Shown piece after piece: positions 54,048 through 63,914 of a stretch of 64,000 nucleotides of DNA. Source of the DNA: Flavobacterium ginsenosidimutans (GTDB lineage: Bacteria > Bacteroidota > Bacteroidia > Flavobacteriales > Flavobacteriaceae); assembly GCF_003254625.1 (NCBI RefSeq), contig NZ_QJRJ01000082.1, forward strand, positions 1 through 64,000. Direction: 5' to 3'. The first letter of the stretch is position 1, and each line of letters begins with the position of its first letter. The notes beneath the pieces were generated by a model. It saw only the letters and a program-made list of their open reading frames with translations. It was not told the origin of the DNA and searched no databases. Both the position numbers and the translations under genes were made by a program.

Positions 54048-55118
54048 ATGAAAAGTATAGATACGCTTACCCAAGAAGCAATTAGTTTATTAAAAAGCCT
54101 AATCGAAACCCCTTCATTTTCCAGTGAAGAAGACCAGACGGCACTTTTAATAGAAAATTGGTTCAATCAGAATGAAATTCCTTTCAAAAGAGAAAACAAC
54201 AATGTGTGGGCTTTCAACAAATATTTCGACGAAAACAAACCAACACTTTTACTTAACTCACATCACGATACGGTACGTCCCAATCAGGCATATACAAACG
54301 ATCCGTTTAAGGCAATAGAAAAAGACGGAAAATTATTTGGTTTAGGAAGTAATGATGCAGGAGGATGTCTGGTTTCATTATTAGCAACTTTTGTTCATTT
54401 CTACGAAAACCAAAACCTATCACATAATATTGTAATTGTGGCTTCCGCTGAAGAAGAAAGCAGTGGGAAAAATGGTTTAAATAGTGTTTTAAAAAGTTTA
54501 CCAGAATTAGATTGCGCTATTGTTGGAGAACCAACTTTAATGCAATTAGCAGTTGCGGAAAAAGGTTTATTAGTTTTAGACGTAAAAGTAAAAGGAACCG
54601 CAAGCCACGCCGCGCATCAAAACGACGATAATGCTTTATACAAATCAATTCCAGTGATGGAATGGTTTAAAAACTATAAATTCGATAAAATCTCAGACGT
54701 TTTAGGGCCAGTAAAAATGACCGTAACGCAGATTAATGCAGGAAAACAGCATAATGTTGTGCCTTCAGAATGTGATTTGGTTGTAGATATTCGTGTAACA
54801 GACCGTTATACAAACGCAGAAATCTTAGAAGTTGTGAAAGCAAATGTAAATGCCGAAGTAACGCCAAGATCTATGCATTTAAATGCATCTTCAATTCCAG
54901 TTGGGCATGGTTTGGTTCAAGCAGGAATTGCTTTAGGAAGAACAACTTATGGTTCGCCAACACTTTCAGATCAATCGGTTTTAAGCTGTCAGTCTTTAAA
55001 ATTAGGGCCAGGAGAAACGTTGCGTTCGCATTCAGCAGACGAATTTATTTTTGTAAATGAAATTGAAGAAGGAGTCGACTTGTATATCAAAATACTAACC
55101 GATTTCTTTAAATTATAA
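54048..55118 (+). CDS. M20-family N-acylornithine/acylcitrulline deacylase (ArgE-like)
   Basis: 356 residues from ATG 54048; the in-frame GTG at 54012 lies in a spacer repeat. M20 zinc-peptidase motifs: NSHHDTVRPNQ, GLGSNDAGGCLVSLLA with the metal aspartate, and VASAEEESSGKNGL with the catalytic and ligand glutamates. GTASHAAHQNDDNA marks the dimerisation domain. Following argF' and argB, it probably removes the N-succinyl (or acetyl) group from acylcitrulline or acylornithine. Confidence 0.92.
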   Translation: MKSIDTLTQEAISLLKSLIETPSFSSEEDQTALLIENWFNQNEIPFKRENNNVWAFNKYFDENKPTLLLNSHHDTVRPNQAYTNDPFKAIEKDGKLFGLGSNDAGGCLVSLLATFVHFYENQNLSHNIVIVASAEEESSGKNGLNSVLKSLPELDCAIVGEPTLMQLAVAEKGLLVLDVKVKGTASHAAHQNDDNALYKSIPVMEWFKNYKFDKISDVLGPVKMTVTQINAGKQHNVVPSECDLVVDIRVTDRYTNAEILEVVKANVNAEVTPRSMHLNASSIPVGHGLVQAGIALGRTTYGSPTLSDQSVLSCQSLKLGPGETLRSHSADEFIFVNEIEEGVDLYIKILTDFFKL

Positions 55119-55131
55119 GAAAAAGAAAAAC

Positions 55132-55243
55132 CGCCACGAATTCACGAATTAATTTTTTACTATCTAAACGAGATATTAATGCGAATTAATTCGAAAGAAT
55201 TAATCGTAAAGATTTGAAAAAAATAATTCGTGAATTCGTGGCG
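55132..55243. repeat. 112-bp element with 20-bp inverted ends, GCCACGAATT family
   Basis: The arms 55132-55151 and 55224-55243 are exact complements (20 bp, starting CGCCACGAATTCACG), extended by T/A tracts with one indel. An inner GAATTAATTC/GAATTAAT hairpin is present. No ORF. It fills the spacer before argH. Confidence 0.75.
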
Positions 55244-55259
55244 AAAAAAAACATAACCT

Positions 55260-56540
55260 ATGAAACTTTGGGAAAAAGGAATACCAACAGATAAACAAAT
55301 CGAGCAATTCACCGTTGGAAACGATCGTGAACTGGATTTGGTTTTAGCAAAATACGATGCTTTAGGTTCAATCGCACATGCGAAAATGTTGGGTCAGATT
55401 GGTTTGTTAACTGAAGTAGAAACAACTTCTTTAGTTGATGCATTAAATGAAATCATCGCTGATATTGTAGTTGGAAATTTCGAAATCGAAGACAGTTTCG
55501 AAGACGTACATTCTAAAATCGAATATCTTCTAACCGTAAAACTAGGCGATGCAGGAAAGAAAATACACACCGCGCGTTCTCGTAATGATCAGGTTTTGGT
55601 AGACGTTCATTTGTATTTAAAAGACGAATTAAAAGCTATAAAAGAACAGGTAAAAACCTTGTTTGATTTGCTGATGGAATCGGCAGAAAAACATCAAAAT
55701 GTATTATTGCCAGGTTATACGCATTTACAAATCGCCATGCCATCATCATTCGGAATGTGGTTTTCTGCTTATGCCGAAAGTTTGATTGATGATATTACAA
55801 TGTTGAACGCCGCTTCTAAAATTGTAGATCAGAATCCGTTAGGTTCAGCTGCAGGTTACGGAAGTTCGTTTCCAATCAATAGAACTTTTACAACAAAAGA
55901 ATTAGGTTTCGAAACTTTAAAATTTAATGCCGTTGCTGCGCAAATGAGCCGTGGAAAAGCTGAAAAAACAGTTGCTTTTGCGATGACAAGCGTTGCAGGA
56001 ACATTATCAAAATTTGCTATGGACGTTTGTTTGTACATGAGCCAAAATTTCGATTTTATCGGGTTGCCAGCGCATCTTACAACGGGTTCGAGCATTATGC
56101 CTCATAAAAAGAATCCGGATGTTTTTGAATTAATTAGAGGAAAATGCAATAAGATTCAGGCGCTTCCATACGAAATCACTTTAATTACCAATAATCTTCC
56201 AAGCGGATATCACAGAGATTTACAACTTTTAAAAGAAGGTTTGTTTCCAGCAATCCAAACTTTAAAATCTTGTTTGGATATTGCTATATTTTCAATTAAA
56301 GATATTACGGTTAAAGATCATATTTTAGAAGATAAAAAATACGATTATTTATTTACGGTTGATACTTTAAATGAAATGGTTGTAGCAGGAATGCCATTTA
56401 GAGATGCTTATAAAGCTGTTGCCGAACAATTAGAAGCGGGAACGTACAAATCTCCAAAAGAGACGAAACACACGCACGAAGGCAGTATTAATAATTTATG
56501 TCTTGATGCGATTAAAGATAAAATGAAAGTAGCTTTTTAA
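55260..56540 (+). CDS. argH: argininosuccinate lyase
   Basis: 426 residues. IHTARSRNDQVLVDVHLYLKDEL, PGYTHLQIAMPSSFGMW and the fumarase-superfamily signature TGSSIMPHKKNPDVFELIRGKC. It splits argininosuccinate into arginine and fumarate, the last step. It is the last gene of the operon and is followed by a terminator at 56576-56613. Confidence 0.97.
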   Translation: MKLWEKGIPTDKQIEQFTVGNDRELDLVLAKYDALGSIAHAKMLGQIGLLTEVETTSLVDALNEIIADIVVGNFEIEDSFEDVHSKIEYLLTVKLGDAGKKIHTARSRNDQVLVDVHLYLKDELKAIKEQVKTLFDLLMESAEKHQNVLLPGYTHLQIAMPSSFGMWFSAYAESLIDDITMLNAASKIVDQNPLGSAAGYGSSFPINRTFTTKELGFETLKFNAVAAQMSRGKAEKTVAFAMTSVAGTLSKFAMDVCLYMSQNFDFIGLPAHLTTGSSIMPHKKNPDVFELIRGKCNKIQALPYEITLITNNLPSGYHRDLQLLKEGLFPAIQTLKSCLDIAIFSIKDITVKDHILEDKKYDYLFTVDTLNEMVVAGMPFRDAYKAVAEQLEAGTYKSPKETKHTHEGSINNLCLDAIKDKMKVAF

Positions 56541-56575
56541 TATCTTGTTAGATGTGAAAAGTAAGCAGTAAAAAG

Positions 56576-56613
56576 TAAAAAAGGTCATTGAAACAAATCA
56601 ATGACCTTTTTTT
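56576..56613. terminator. bidirectional terminator between argH and the pectate lyase
   Basis: AAGGTCATTG (56581-56590) and CAATGACCTT (56599-56608) with A- and T-runs outside. It serves argH on the plus strand and the convergent lyase gene. Confidence 0.88.
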
Positions 56614-56625
56614 ATGGAGTAATTT

Positions 56626-57942
56626 TTAGTTTTTTACCAGTTTAAAAGTTTTGCTTCGGTTTTCGATTTGAACTTTGCAGATGTAAATCCCTTTAGAAAG
56701 ATTCCCAACATTTAGTTCAAGTCTTTCATCTGGAGAAATATTTTTTGACTGAGAATATACTTTTGATCCATTTGATGCAAATAAATTAATTTCAGCTAAA
56801 CCATTATCAGAACTTGAAAAATCAATATTTAAAAGACGATTGATAACTGAAGGATAATATTTCAAATCCAAGTTATTGACATTATCGTTTAATCCTAAAT
56901 TGTTACAGCTTGTAGACATAGCGCCTTGTTCGTTAACTTGTAGCGTTGCTCCAGCTCCGCAAGTCGCGTTCGAAATATATTCTGCAACATTTGAAGTTGA
57001 TAAAACAGTGTAATTATAAGAAGGCTTTGTTACAGTAGTTCCTGAATTTGCAGGTGCATTTAGACAATTGTTAAAACTAATTCCAATTGTACCGCCGTCA
57101 GTGCTTACATAACTTTTAAAAGCAGTTCCAATTTTAGCAAAATCAGTTCCTTCAACATAACAAGTTGTATTGTTGCTTCCGCCTCCTAAACCAATGGCTA
57201 ATGAGCTCGAAACAGAAGTGTTGTAATAGCAGTTTAAAATATGTAGTTCCGCATTTCTAGCTCTTGGCATTCTCTCTCTACAGCCTTCAGCCCAATAACA
57301 ATTTTTAAAAGTAATGCTATAATGTCCGTCTGAAGGAGCATCTGTTTTAGAAGAGCCTACCAAGTCAGAAAAACGGTGATCATCAGTTCCGCCAGAACCT
57401 CCAGCTTTTGGAGCTTTCAAATAAATAAATTTGCACCAAGAAACAGTTACGTTATCAGCAGTACCTTTATTATCGAAGTTCCCATCCATTCCGTCTTGAA
57501 ATTCGCAATGATCAACCCAAAGATTAGTAGCTTCTGAAGTCAGATTATCACGTCCGTCAACATCGTACGCGCCAGGTCCTTCAAAAATTAAATTTCTAAT
57601 AATGATATTGTTAGATCCTGGTTTTAAACTTAAAATTCCTGAACCTGTGGCGGTTTGATCCAAATTGACTAAACGAGCGCCTGGAAGACCAATTATGGTT
57701 TTGTCATTTACTTGAAGACTTGTATAGGTGCAATTGATGGTTCCTGAAACTAAAATAACTTGTGGAGTAGTTAATTTTAATTTAGCTGTTAAATCGGTTA
57801 AAGTAGACACTGTTACAGGAGTAGCACTTCCGCCTCCAGTTGCAGAAGCTCCAAATCCTTCTGGAGCACTCATATAATAGTTTTGAGCAAACAGAAAGGA
57901 GCAAGGCAGAAGCAATGCCAATAAAATAAGTTTTGTTTTCAT
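56626..57942 (-). CDS. secreted pectate lyase (PL1-like) with type A T9SS sorting domain
   Basis: 438 residues. Signal peptide LLALLLPCSFLFA|QN. The parallel beta-helix carries PL1-type motifs: NIIIRNLIFEGPG, NLWVDHCEFQDGMDGNFDNK (calcium region), VSWCKF, DDHRFSDLVGSS and CRERMPRARNAELH, the arginine-bearing active-site strand. The last 80 residues are a T9SS type A sorting domain (YYPSVINRLLNIDFS ... LSKGIYICKVQIENRSKTFKLVKN). It should be exported and cut pectin by beta-elimination. It stands alone, with no neighbouring polysaccharide genes. Confidence 0.92.
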   Translation of the reverse strand: MKTKLILLALLLPCSFLFAQNYYMSAPEGFGASATGGGSATPVTVSTLTDLTAKLKLTTPQVILVSGTINCTYTSLQVNDKTIIGLPGARLVNLDQTATGSGILSLKPGSNNIIIRNLIFEGPGAYDVDGRDNLTSEATNLWVDHCEFQDGMDGNFDNKGTADNVTVSWCKFIYLKAPKAGGSGGTDDHRFSDLVGSSKTDAPSDGHYSITFKNCYWAEGCRERMPRARNAELHILNCYYNTSVSSSLAIGLGGGSNNTTCYVEGTDFAKIGTAFKSYVSTDGGTIGISFNNCLNAPANSGTTVTKPSYNYTVLSTSNVAEYISNATCGAGATLQVNEQGAMSTSCNNLGLNDNVNNLDLKYYPSVINRLLNIDFSSSDNGLAEINLFASNGSKVYSQSKNISPDERLELNVGNLSKGIYICKVQIENRSKTFKLVKN

Positions 57943-57990
57943 TTTAAGCGTGGTTTTTTTGTGGTTTTATGTTTGATGTAATCGATTGCA

Positions 57991-57998
57991 CAAATTTA
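57991..57998 (-). promoter_or_regulatory. -7 promoter box of the pectate lyase gene
   Basis: Minus-strand TAAATTTG, 48 bases before the start codon. No TTG 19 bases upstream. Confidence 0.45.
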
Positions 57999-58136
57999 AA
58001 AGAATAAAAATAATTTTGAATTAAATTGTCAAATATTTTATGTTTTAAGATTTTGATTACAAGAGTAATAATACTTTGTGCTTCCAGATAATAAAAGGTT
58101 TTTTGAACCTAAAGAAGAAAATTCATGCTAATTATA

Positions 58137-58144
58137 TATATTTG
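58137..58144 (+). promoter_or_regulatory. -7 promoter box, TATATTTG
   Basis: TAnnTTTG match 22 bases before the DUF2157 ATG. No clear -33 element. Confidence 0.45.
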
Positions 58145-58166
58145 ATACATCAGTTTAAATTGTACG

Positions 58167-59165
58167 ATGGAAAAATTTAAAGAAAAGTCAACTCTTGATC
58201 TTTTTGAGAAAGGATTAATTACAGAAAATCAGTTTGAAGAAATTAAAGCTTACCGAAATTTAGGTATGTTTTCGTTAAACGCAGAATTAAAGCTTTTTCT
58301 GTATTTATCAGTACTGCTATTTACTTCAGGAATAGGAATTTTGATTTATGAAAACATTGATTCAATAGGTCATATTGCGATTCTTGCGATACTTTTAATT
58401 GTTATTTTGGTTTGCTTTTTCTACTGTTTCAAACATTCTAAAGGATTTCAAAAAGAAGAAACCACTTTTGAGCATCCTGTTTTAGAATATCTTGTTTTAG
58501 CGGGTAACATATTGACTTGTATTTTTATTGGATATCTTCAATTTCAATATAAACCTTTTGGAGAACATTACGGATTGGCAACTTTAGTCCCAACAATAGT
58601 GAGTTTCTTCTGTGCTTATTATTTTGATAACAGGAGTGTCTTGACAATCGCGATTACAGGTTTGGCAGCTTATGTTGGTCTTTCAGTAACACCACAGGAT
58701 TTGCTAAGTAATAATGATTTTTATGCCAGTCAAAATTTGAGTTATTCAGCAGTAATGCTTGGTGTGTTACTGATTTTGTGGACAATTTACAGCCGTCGAA
58801 TTTCTCTTAAAACACACTTTGGTTTGGTTTTTCTAACTTTTGCTTTGCATATTATCAGTATTGCTTCAATTGCTAACTTAACGAATTTTGATACAATTAC
58901 ATGGTTAATATTTGCGCTTGTTTTAGCTGGTTCGACTTATTATTTTTATAAAGAGAGTTATGATTATAAAGCAATGTCTTTGTATGTATTTATGATTGTT
59001 TATGCCTATATCGGCGGAAACATATTTTTGTTTAGAATTTTTGAAGATGTTGACTTTTCTGGTATTTGGGAATTGTTTGTTTTCTTACTTCCAGCTTATT
59101 TTGTTGGTTCAATTGTAATATTTATTAAGCTAATTAAAAACTTCCATAAAGAAATAACAGAATGA
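58167..59165 (+). CDS. DUF2157 domain membrane protein
   Basis: 332 residues. An N-terminal soluble part (LDLFEKGLITENQFEEIKAYR) matches the DUF2157 start. About eight to ten membrane helices follow, beginning LFLYLSVLLFTSGIGILIYENI. Its last four bases overlap the start of the next gene (ATGA), so the two are translationally coupled. Function unknown. Confidence 0.85.
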   Translation: MEKFKEKSTLDLFEKGLITENQFEEIKAYRNLGMFSLNAELKLFLYLSVLLFTSGIGILIYENIDSIGHIAILAILLIVILVCFFYCFKHSKGFQKEETTFEHPVLEYLVLAGNILTCIFIGYLQFQYKPFGEHYGLATLVPTIVSFFCAYYFDNRSVLTIAITGLAAYVGLSVTPQDLLSNNDFYASQNLSYSAVMLGVLLILWTIYSRRISLKTHFGLVFLTFALHIISIASIANLTNFDTITWLIFALVLAGSTYYFYKESYDYKAMSLYVFMIVYAYIGGNIFLFRIFEDVDFSGIWELFVFLLPAYFVGSIVIFIKLIKNFHKEITE

Positions 59166-60325
59166 TAGTATACGATAAACAAGTATTGCAAAATGAAGCT
59201 TTAGTAGATGAAGCAGATGCTTTATTCAAAGGAGGTTTTATTAGTAAAGACCAAAAGAAGTTTATAGAAAAAGAATTGCCAGTTTTAAAGAGTCAAAATA
59301 ATATTTTAGTTAGAATTGGTTTTTTTTTATTGGGAAGCATGCTGTATGGTTCTATTTGTGGAATGGTTTCTTTGTTTGGCATAAATTCTGAGCATATTTA
59401 TTTCCAAATTTGTTTTTACATTTTTGCGACTATTGGTTTTGGAGGATCTGAATTATTGGGAAGACAGCATTTTCATTCACATGGTTTAGATGATGCGTTT
59501 ATGTTAGGAACAATTTTAAATGTTGGCTGTGCTTTGGGAATTACAACAGATGGTTACGAAATAATCGTTGCACTTTTTGTTTCAATTGCCGCGTTGTATA
59601 TGTTTTTAAGGTATTTGCATGTACTTTCAATGTTGGTGTTTTGTTTGGCTGTAACTGCTTTTTTGTTTTTCGGAATGTTTGAGTTTGGAGATATTGGAAA
59701 AGCTATTTTACCATTTACAGCAATGATTTTTGCAGGAGCTTTTTATTTCTTAACTAAAAAACTAATTAATGATTTAAAGGAAAGTTATTATTACAACGGA
59801 CTTTTATTAGCAAATAGCTTTTGTTTGGTTTTGTTTTATCTTTCTTGTAATTACTTAGTTGTAAGAGAGCTTTCTGCAGAGCTTTTAGGTGTCGAAGTTA
59901 AGCCTGGAACAGATATTCCGTTTGCTTTTTTCTTCTACGCATTTACTTTCATTGTTCCGATAGTTTATTTAGTACAGGCATTAAAAAGAAAAGATCGAAT
60001 AATGCTCTGGATGAGCTTTTTAGCTATTGCATTTTCAATTTATACCATTCGATTTTATCACTCTCTTTTGCCAATTGAAGTGGCACTAACTCTGGGCGGA
60101 GTAGTTTTATTCGCAATAGCTTATTTTTCAATTAAAAAATTAAAAGAAAAAGAAAGCGGATTAACGTTCAAGCCAGATAGAATCAATCATTCAGATTCTC
60201 TTTTAAATGCAGAAGCTTTAGTAGTAGCTTCAACTTTCGGAATGAAGCCAGAAGTAAAAACAGTTTCTCCTATGGAATTTGGAGATGGAGGTTTCAGCGG
60301 AGGCGGAGCGGGAGGAAGCTTTTAA
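59162..60325 (+). CDS. DUF2157/DUF4401-like multi-pass membrane protein with Gly-rich tail
   Basis: 387 residues. Starts with a soluble DUF2157-like segment (LVDEADALFKGGFISKDQKKFIEKELP). About ten membrane helices follow. It ends in a low-complexity tail FGDGGFSGGGAGGSF, similar to the GGGSFGGGG ends of some other membrane proteins. It forms a pair with the preceding gene through a 4-base overlap. Function unknown. Confidence 0.82.
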   Translation: MIVYDKQVLQNEALVDEADALFKGGFISKDQKKFIEKELPVLKSQNNILVRIGFFLLGSMLYGSICGMVSLFGINSEHIYFQICFYIFATIGFGGSELLGRQHFHSHGLDDAFMLGTILNVGCALGITTDGYEIIVALFVSIAALYMFLRYLHVLSMLVFCLAVTAFLFFGMFEFGDIGKAILPFTAMIFAGAFYFLTKKLINDLKESYYYNGLLLANSFCLVLFYLSCNYLVVRELSAELLGVEVKPGTDIPFAFFFYAFTFIVPIVYLVQALKRKDRIMLWMSFLAIAFSIYTIRFYHSLLPIEVALTLGGVVLFAIAYFSIKKLKEKESGLTFKPDRINHSDSLLNAEALVVASTFGMKPEVKTVSPMEFGDGGFSGGGAGGSF

Positions 60326-60337
60326 GTTAATTGTGAG

Positions 60338-60393
60338 TTATGAATTATGAATTATGAATTATGAATTATGAATTATGAATTATGAATTATGAA
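60338..60393. repeat. tandem heptamer array, eight exact TTATGAA copies
   Basis: Eight uninterrupted copies of TTATGAA immediately after the membrane-protein gene. Inverted copies (TTCATAA) lie at 60525-60548, flanking the terminator. Confidence 0.9.
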
Positions 60394-60442
60394 TTTTGTA
60401 ATTAATCACTCAGCTTAGACTATAGAGAAATATAAAAATAAG

Positions 60443-60481
60443 AAATCCTGAAATTGTCAAATGCAATTTCAGGATTTTTCT
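60443..60481. terminator. bidirectional terminator between convergent genes
   Basis: AAATCCTGAAATTG (60443-60456) and CAATTTCAGGATTT (60464-60477), a perfect 14-bp stem with Ts after it. It lies between the two inverted heptamer arrays. Confidence 0.85.
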
Positions 60482-60524
60482 TTCTTTACTTTAACTCTAA
60501 TTTGAATTCAATTTGAACGCTCAA

Positions 60525-60548
60525 CTCATAATTCATAATTCATAATTC
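60525..60548. repeat. inverted copies of the TTATGAA heptamer
   Basis: Two exact TTCATAA units (60532-60545) with partial units on both sides. They are the reverse complement of the array at 60338-60393 and could pair with it. Confidence 0.75.
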
Positions 60549-60553
60549 AAAAC

Positions 60554-60943
60554 TTAGATCTTGCTTTTCAATGCTTCAGCGTCAATATCGCTGTGAGAAA
60601 CATTGTAAATTGCTTTTCCGTTTTTAATTAAAATCAATTGAGGAGATTCGTGATAAACGCCAAATCGGCTTGCAATTTCGTTTGAAATATCTCTATTGGC
60701 AATCAAATCTAAAAAGTACGGATCAACTGTCTCTTCAAGATCAAATTCTCTTTCAAATTGTTTTAAAGCCATTCGGCTGATACTGCATCTTGTACTATGT
60801 TTAAAAATGACAACTGGTTTTTCGTTAGAAATGGCTTCGATTTCCATTAATTGAAGCATATCTGTTAATTCTGTCCAGTTTACTTTACTTTTTGAAGCTT
60901 CTGAGTTCTCTGAACTTCCGAAGATTGAATTAAAAAAACTCAT
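60554..60943 (-). CDS. ytxJ: YtxJ, bacillithiol-system thioredoxin-like protein
   Basis: 129 residues, thioredoxin fold. VVIFKHSTRCSISRMALKQFER carries a single active-site cysteine (TRCSIS), and YHESPQLILIKNGKAIYNVSH has the cis-proline. YtxJ is described as a monothiol bacilliredoxin-like protein, so this suggests a bacillithiol redox system in the organism. It converges on the DUF2157 pair. Confidence 0.9.
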   Translation of the reverse strand: MSFFNSIFGSSENSEASKSKVNWTELTDMLQLMEIEAISNEKPVVIFKHSTRCSISRMALKQFEREFDLEETVDPYFLDLIANRDISNEIASRFGVYHESPQLILIKNGKAIYNVSHSDIDAEALKSKI

Positions 60944-61148
60944 ATTTGGCTTGTTTTATGACTTTTTGACGCGTTAAAATCGGTAAAATATGATTTTTAA
61001 CGTCATTTTGTCTGTTTTTTTACTGTGGAATATAATTTGTCTATTGGATTACAAAGTTAAATTATTTTGAGTTAATAACATACCTCAATAAATCGTAACT
61101 TTAATCTTATAAATTTCAAACATTTAAAATCAATCAAATCGTAAAAAT

Positions 61149-63746
61149 ATGAATATAAATAAGTTTACTATTAAATCGCAGGAAGCCATTCAGTTGTCTC
61201 AGCAATTAGCGCAACGAAATGGCCAACAGCAAATTGAAAATGAACACATTTTCAAAGCTATTTTTGAAGTTGATGAAAACGTGGCGCCATTTATTTTGAA
61301 AAAACTAAATGTAAATGTGCCGTTGTTTTTACAAATTTTAGACAGTACAATTCAGAGTTTTCCAAAAGTTTCTGGAGGCGAAATTATGCTTTCAAGAGAT
61401 GCTAATAAGGCTTTGAATGAAGCTGAAATCATTGCACAAAAAATGAACGACGAATACGTTTCGATCGAGCATTTAATTTTAGCCATTTTTGACTCTAAAA
61501 GTAGAGTTTCTCAGATTTTAAAAGATCAAGGAGTTACTGGTAAAGGTCTGAAAGCGGCGATTGAAGAATTACGTAAAGGCGAAAGAGTAACTTCTGCTTC
61601 AGCTGAAGAAACCTATAATTCGTTAAATAAATATGCTAAAAACTTAAACGAATTAGCCCGTACAGGAAAGCTGGATCCAGTAATAGGACGTGACGAAGAA
61701 ATTCGCCGCGTATTGCAGATTCTGACTCGTAGAACTAAAAACAACCCAATGCTTATTGGAGAACCTGGAGTTGGTAAAACGGCTATTGCAGAAGGTCTAG
61801 CGCATAGAATTGTGGATGGTGATGTTCCAGAAAACTTAAAAGAAAAGATCGTTTTCTCATTAGATATGGGGGCTTTGATCGCTGGGGCGAAATATAAAGG
61901 AGAATTCGAAGAACGTTTAAAATCGGTGGTAAAAGAAGTTACAGCCGCAGAAGGTGATATCGTTTTATTTATTGATGAGATTCATACACTTGTAGGCGCG
62001 GGTGGAGGCGAAGGCGCAATGGACGCGGCGAACATATTGAAACCAGCTTTGGCTCGTGGAGAATTGAGAGCAATTGGAGCAACGACTTTAGATGAATATC
62101 AAAAATATTTTGAGAAAGATAAAGCGCTTGAAAGACGTTTCCAAAAGGTATTAATTGATGAACCAGATACTGAAAGTGCGGTTTCAATTCTTCGTGGAAT
62201 CAAAGAAAAATATGAAACGCATCATAAAGTTCAAATTAAAGATGAAGCAATTATTGCAGCAGTTGAACTTTCGCAAAGATATATTACGAATCGTTTTTTA
62301 CCAGATAAAGCGATCGATTTAATGGACGAGGCAGCTTCTAAACTGCGTATGGAAATCAATTCAAAACCTGAAGAATTAGACGTTTTGGATCGTAAAATCA
62401 TGCAATTAGAGATTGAGATTGAAGCCATTAAACGTGAAAAAGAAGAAAGCAAACTGAAGATTTTAGGTATGGAATTAGCCAACCTGAAAGAAGAACGCAA
62501 CGAAATCTATGCAAAATGGAAACAAGAAAAAGATATCGTTGACGGAATTCAGGCTGTAAAACACGAAATCGAAGACTTTAAATATGAAGCAGAGCGTGCA
62601 GAACGTGAAGGTGATTACGGAAAAGTAGCTGAAATTCGTTACGGAAAAATTAAAGAAGCTCAGGAACGCCAAGAAACATTGCAAAAACAACTGCAAGAAT
62701 TCCAATCTGGAAATTCTTTAATTAAAGAAGAAGTTACCAGAGAAGATATTGCAGAGGTTGTAGCAAAATGGACTGGAATTCCAGTTACAAAAATGCTTCA
62801 AACAGAAAGAGAAAAACTATTGCATTTGGAAGACGAATTGCACAAACGTGTAGTAGGTCAGGAAGAAGCGATAGAAGCGGTGAGTGATGCAGTTCGTAGA
62901 AGCCGTGCTGGTTTACAGGATATGAAGAAACCTGTTGGAACATTCTTATTCTTAGGAACAACCGGAGTGGGTAAAACCGAATTAGCAAAAGCTTTAGCAG
63001 AATATCTTTTTGATGACGAAAATGCGATGACGCGTATTGATATGAGTGAGTATCAAGAACGTCACAGTGTGAGCCGTTTAGTTGGTGCGCCTCCAGGATA
63101 TGTAGGTTATGATGAAGGTGGACAATTGACAGAAGCGGTTCGTAGAAAACCCTATTCTGTAATTTTGTTAGACGAGATCGAAAAAGCCCATCCAGATACT
63201 TTCAATATTTTATTGCAAGTTTTAGATGAAGGTCGATTGACAGATAACAAAGGACGTTTGGCCGATTTTAAAAACACAATTATCATCATGACTTCTAATA
63301 TGGGAAGCCAGATTATTCAGGAAAAATTCGAAAATCTAAAAGGCGGAGTAGAAGCAGCAACAGAAGCTGCTAAAAACGAAGTTTTAGGATTATTGAAACA
63401 AACTGTGCGTCCAGAGTTTATTAACCGTATAGACGAAATTGTAATGTTTACGCCTCTTACAGTAGATAATATTTCAAGAATTGTAAGCTTACAATTGAAA
63501 GGGGTTACAAAAATGCTGGCTCAGCAGGGCATTACAATGGATGCAACTCCAGAAGCTATCGCTTACTTGTCAGACAAAGGATATGATCCGCAATTTGGAG
63601 CGAGACCTGTTAAACGTGTAGTGCAAAGAGAAGTTTTAAATCAATTGTCAAAAGAGATTTTGGCAGGAAATATAACAACAGACAGCATTATTTTATTAGA
63701 TGCTTTCGATGGCAAATTGGTTTTTAGAAACCAGACAGCTAACTAA
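61149..63746 (+). CDS. clpB: ATP-dependent chaperone ClpB
   Basis: 865 residues, the usual length. Clp N domain at 1-140 (double repeat), first AAA+ with Walker [16 protein letters not shown] and Walker [15 protein letters not shown], and the long middle coiled coil typical of ClpB (about 400-530). Second AAA+ with [19 protein letters not shown] and [12 protein letters not shown]. It works with DnaK to dissolve protein aggregates after heat stress. No exact TAnnTTTG box lies upstream, so it may use another sigma factor or inverted-repeat control. The 206-base upstream region shows nothing certain. Confidence 0.98.
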   Translation: MNINKFTIKSQEAIQLSQQLAQRNGQQQIENEHIFKAIFEVDENVAPFILKKLNVNVPLFLQILDSTIQSFPKVSGGEIMLSRDANKALNEAEIIAQKMNDEYVSIEHLILAIFDSKSRVSQILKDQGVTGKGLKAAIEELRKGERVTSASAEETYNSLNKYAKNLNELARTGKLDPVIGRDEEIRRVLQILTRRTKNNPMLIGEPGVGKTAIAEGLAHRIVDGDVPENLKEKIVFSLDMGALIAGAKYKGEFEERLKSVVKEVTAAEGDIVLFIDEIHTLVGAGGGEGAMDAANILKPALARGELRAIGATTLDEYQKYFEKDKALERRFQKVLIDEPDTESAVSILRGIKEKYETHHKVQIKDEAIIAAVELSQRYITNRFLPDKAIDLMDEAASKLRMEINSKPEELDVLDRKIMQLEIEIEAIKREKEESKLKILGMELANLKEERNEIYAKWKQEKDIVDGIQAVKHEIEDFKYEAERAEREGDYGKVAEIRYGKIKEAQERQETLQKQLQEFQSGNSLIKEEVTREDIAEVVAKWTGIPVTKMLQTEREKLLHLEDELHKRVVGQEEAIEAVSDAVRRSRAGLQDMKKPVGTFLFLGTTGVGKTELAKALAEYLFDDENAMTRIDMSEYQERHSVSRLVGAPPGYVGYDEGGQLTEAVRRKPYSVILLDEIEKAHPDTFNILLQVLDEGRLTDNKGRLADFKNTIIIMTSNMGSQIIQEKFENLKGGVEAATEAAKNEVLGLLKQTVRPEFINRIDEIVMFTPLTVDNISRIVSLQLKGVTKMLAQQGITMDATPEAIAYLSDKGYDPQFGARPVKRVVQREVLNQLSKEILAGNITTDSIILLDAFDGKLVFRNQTAN

Positions 63747-63770
63747 TTTTTTTTCATTTTTGTTACTCTT

Positions 63771-63803
63771 AAAAAGCATCAGTTTTACTGATGCTTTTTT
63801 TTT
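63771..63803 (+). terminator. intrinsic terminator of clpB
   Basis: AGCATCAGT (63775-63783) and ACTGATGCT (63787-63795) around TTT, followed by a long T-run. Confidence 0.9.
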
Positions 63804-63914
63804 GCCCTTAATTCTGAAACTTTTTACGCAATTCTTATAACAGTTCATTTTTGAAAAATGTTCAAATTTAAATGATATAAAATCAGCAAATTATTAATTT
63901 AAAAACAGAAGATT

